A stretch of 22,343 nucleotides of DNA from CAYSCW01 sp964449165 (GTDB lineage: Bacteria > Acidobacteriota > Aminicenantia > Aminicenantales > Aminicenantaceae). The DNA lies in assembly GCA_964449165.1 (NCBI GenBank), contig CAYVAT010000046.1, positions 1 through 22,343 of the forward strand. Direction: 5' to 3'. Shown in pieces: positions 21,405 to 22,343 of this stretch. A program made the position numbers and the translations under genes. Each line of letters begins with the position of its first letter. Within the stretch, counting starts at the first letter, position 1. The notes below the pieces were generated by a model. The model was not told the origin of the DNA. It saw only the letters and a program-made list of their open reading frames with translations, and did no database searches.

Positions 21405-21740
21405 ATGAAGGAAGTTATAGAAATCAGCAAAGCAGAGGAGATGGTGCTCCTGGCTATCTGGCATTTGAGGGATGAAGCCTACGGGGTGTCCATACGAAGG
21501 CAGATCCGCCAAGACACAGGCAAGGACTACACCTACGGCACTCTCTACGGCCTCCTCAGACAGATGGACCACAAGGGATACATACAGAAGAACAAAGGAA
21601 ATCCCCTTCCCAAAAAGGGAGGCCGGAGCAAATCGTACTTCAAGCTCACGGCCTCAGGAATCCGGGCCCTTAAAGACGCCATCACACTTCACAGACGTAT
21701 GTGGAAAGACATCAATGAGTTTTCCCTGGACGAACTATGA
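21405..21740 (+). CDS. PadR-family transcriptional regulator (cassette 3)
   Basis: A 111-residue PadR winged helix: ISKAEEMVLLAIWHLRDEAY (7-26), GVSIRRQIRQDTGKDYTYGT, LYGLLRQMDHKGYIQKNKGN, and wing KKGGRSKSYFKLTASGIRAL. The HTH helix TYGTLYGLLRQMDHKGY is closer to classical PadR than in cassettes 1 and 2. AAAGAG abuts the ATG, a poor RBS spacing, so initiation may be weak or assisted by the palindrome region. The stop overlaps the permease start as ATGA (21737-21740). Confidence 0.85.
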   Translation: MKEVIEISKAEEMVLLAIWHLRDEAYGVSIRRQIRQDTGKDYTYGTLYGLLRQMDHKGYIQKNKGNPLPKKGGRSKSYFKLTASGIRALKDAITLHRRMWKDINEFSLDEL

Positions 21741-22343
21741 GCCCTGAGAGAAAAGAAGATCCCCATCCTCCCCGTTTGGCCGAATGGATCATTCGCCGGC
21801 TATCCTGGGCCGAGGATCGATTATCCATCCAAGAGAATCTCCGCGAAGAATACAGATATATCCTCGAAACAAGAGGAGCCCGAGCGGCCGGTCTCTGGTA
21901 TTGGGCACACCTGATCCGGTCCTCACTTCCATTCGTCAGATTTGCAATCTATTGGAGGTTTGTCATGTTCAAAAATTATCTAAAAGTAGCTCTCAGAAAT
22001 TTCACCAAACACAAAAGCTATTCCTTTATCAATATCTCTGGCCTGGCGATAGGAATGGCCTGCTGCATGCTGATCACGCTCTGGGTTCAGGATGAGTTGA
22101 GCTACGAGAAATTCAACAAAAATATCCACGATATATTCTGTGTCATAAATTATCCTCCGGAAAATCCAAATAGCTGCAGCGGCTCGGTCCCGGCACCTTT
22201 AATTCCCTATTTGAAAGACAAATACGCCGATATAAAAAATGCATCACGATTCAAAGCCAGCGGCAGGAGGCTCTTCTCTTACGAGGGGAACAATGTTTTC
22301 GAAGATAACGGCGGATTTGCCGATCCCGAGCTTTTCGATATTT
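21737..22343 (+). CDS. MacB/FtsX-like ABC permease, partial (cassette 3)
   Basis: The frame opens at the ATGA overlap and stays open to the window edge, about 202 codons. The N-terminal prefix domain is at 1-75 (RLAEWIIRRLSWAEDRLSIQ, then ENLREEYRYILETRGARAAG). MFKNYLKVALRNFTKHKSYS leads to the first helix (FINISGLAIGMACCMLITLW), then the MacB-type periplasmic domain begins (QDELSYEKFNKNIHDIF). All three blocks align with the permeases at 6876 and 13385. The two FtsX cores lie beyond the window. Truncation is by the window, not by mutation. Confidence 0.85.
   Translation, partial: MSPERKEDPHPPRLAEWIIRRLSWAEDRLSIQENLREEYRYILETRGARAAGLWYWAHLIRSSLPFVRFAIYWRFVMFKNYLKVALRNFTKHKSYSFINISGLAIGMACCMLITLWVQDELSYEKFNKNIHDIFCVINYPPENPNSCSGSVPAPLIPYLKDKYADIKNASRFKASGRRLFSYEGNNVFEDNGGFADPELFDI

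Overview
The window looks like an accessory region of a mid-GC, Gram-negative-type bacterium of the Acidobacteria/Aminicenantes kind. This is an inference from gene content: cassettes of a PadR regulator plus a large MacB/FtsX-like permease with an N-terminal prefix domain, a membrane-bound LuxR-type regulator, PD40 and LVIVD beta-propeller exported proteins, and a DUF3568-like lipoprotein. No rRNA, tRNA or CRISPR was seen. The window is a metagenome-style scaffold: a 100-N gap at 16069-16168 is flanked by an exact 55-bp duplication.

Layout. 1-149 is a frameshifted fragment of an IS91-like (Y2) transposase, followed by the first copy of a dispersed repeat. 441-1388 (-) is a 7-TM LuxR-type regulator. 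1551-2501 (-) is an exported alpha/beta hydrolase. 2574-3363 holds palindromes, the C-terminal stump of a permease (-), a transposase tail and a broken LigD phosphoesterase fragment. 3364-4779 is an MFS exporter. 4844-5028 is the second repeat copy with a good promoter, then a two-lobed DTG/DTG aspartic protease with PDZ (5167-6303). 6544-9494 is PadR-permease cassette 1. 9688-12462 is a minus-strand block: alpha/beta hydrolase, headless esterase-TPR gene, FGE-sulfatase remnant and PD40 lipoprotein. 12608-12946 is a transposase tail plus the third repeat copy, which sits in front of cassette 2 (13053-15964). After the gap come a promoter-bearing partial repeat and an ICMT-like methyltransferase (16271-16864), another transposase remnant, a serine hydrolase (-), a DUF3568-like lipoprotein, an internally deleted gene, an LVIVD propeller protein, and cassette 3, which runs off the right edge.

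How it fits together. Each PadR gene overlaps its permease start by 1-4 bases, so regulator and permease are translationally coupled, and no ABC ATPase is present. A short palindrome precedes each PadR gene, two of them with the same 7-5-7 geometry, and is a plausible autoregulatory operator. The dispersed repeat is 107 bp without indels in three copies and begins with a TTGACC-N16-TATAAT-like promoter. It follows transposase remnants, so I interpret it as the outer end of an IS91-like element that has scattered promoters upstream of cargo genes. Many broken genes (LigD, FGE, esterase, two permease stumps, deletion fusions) mark this as a turnover hotspot.
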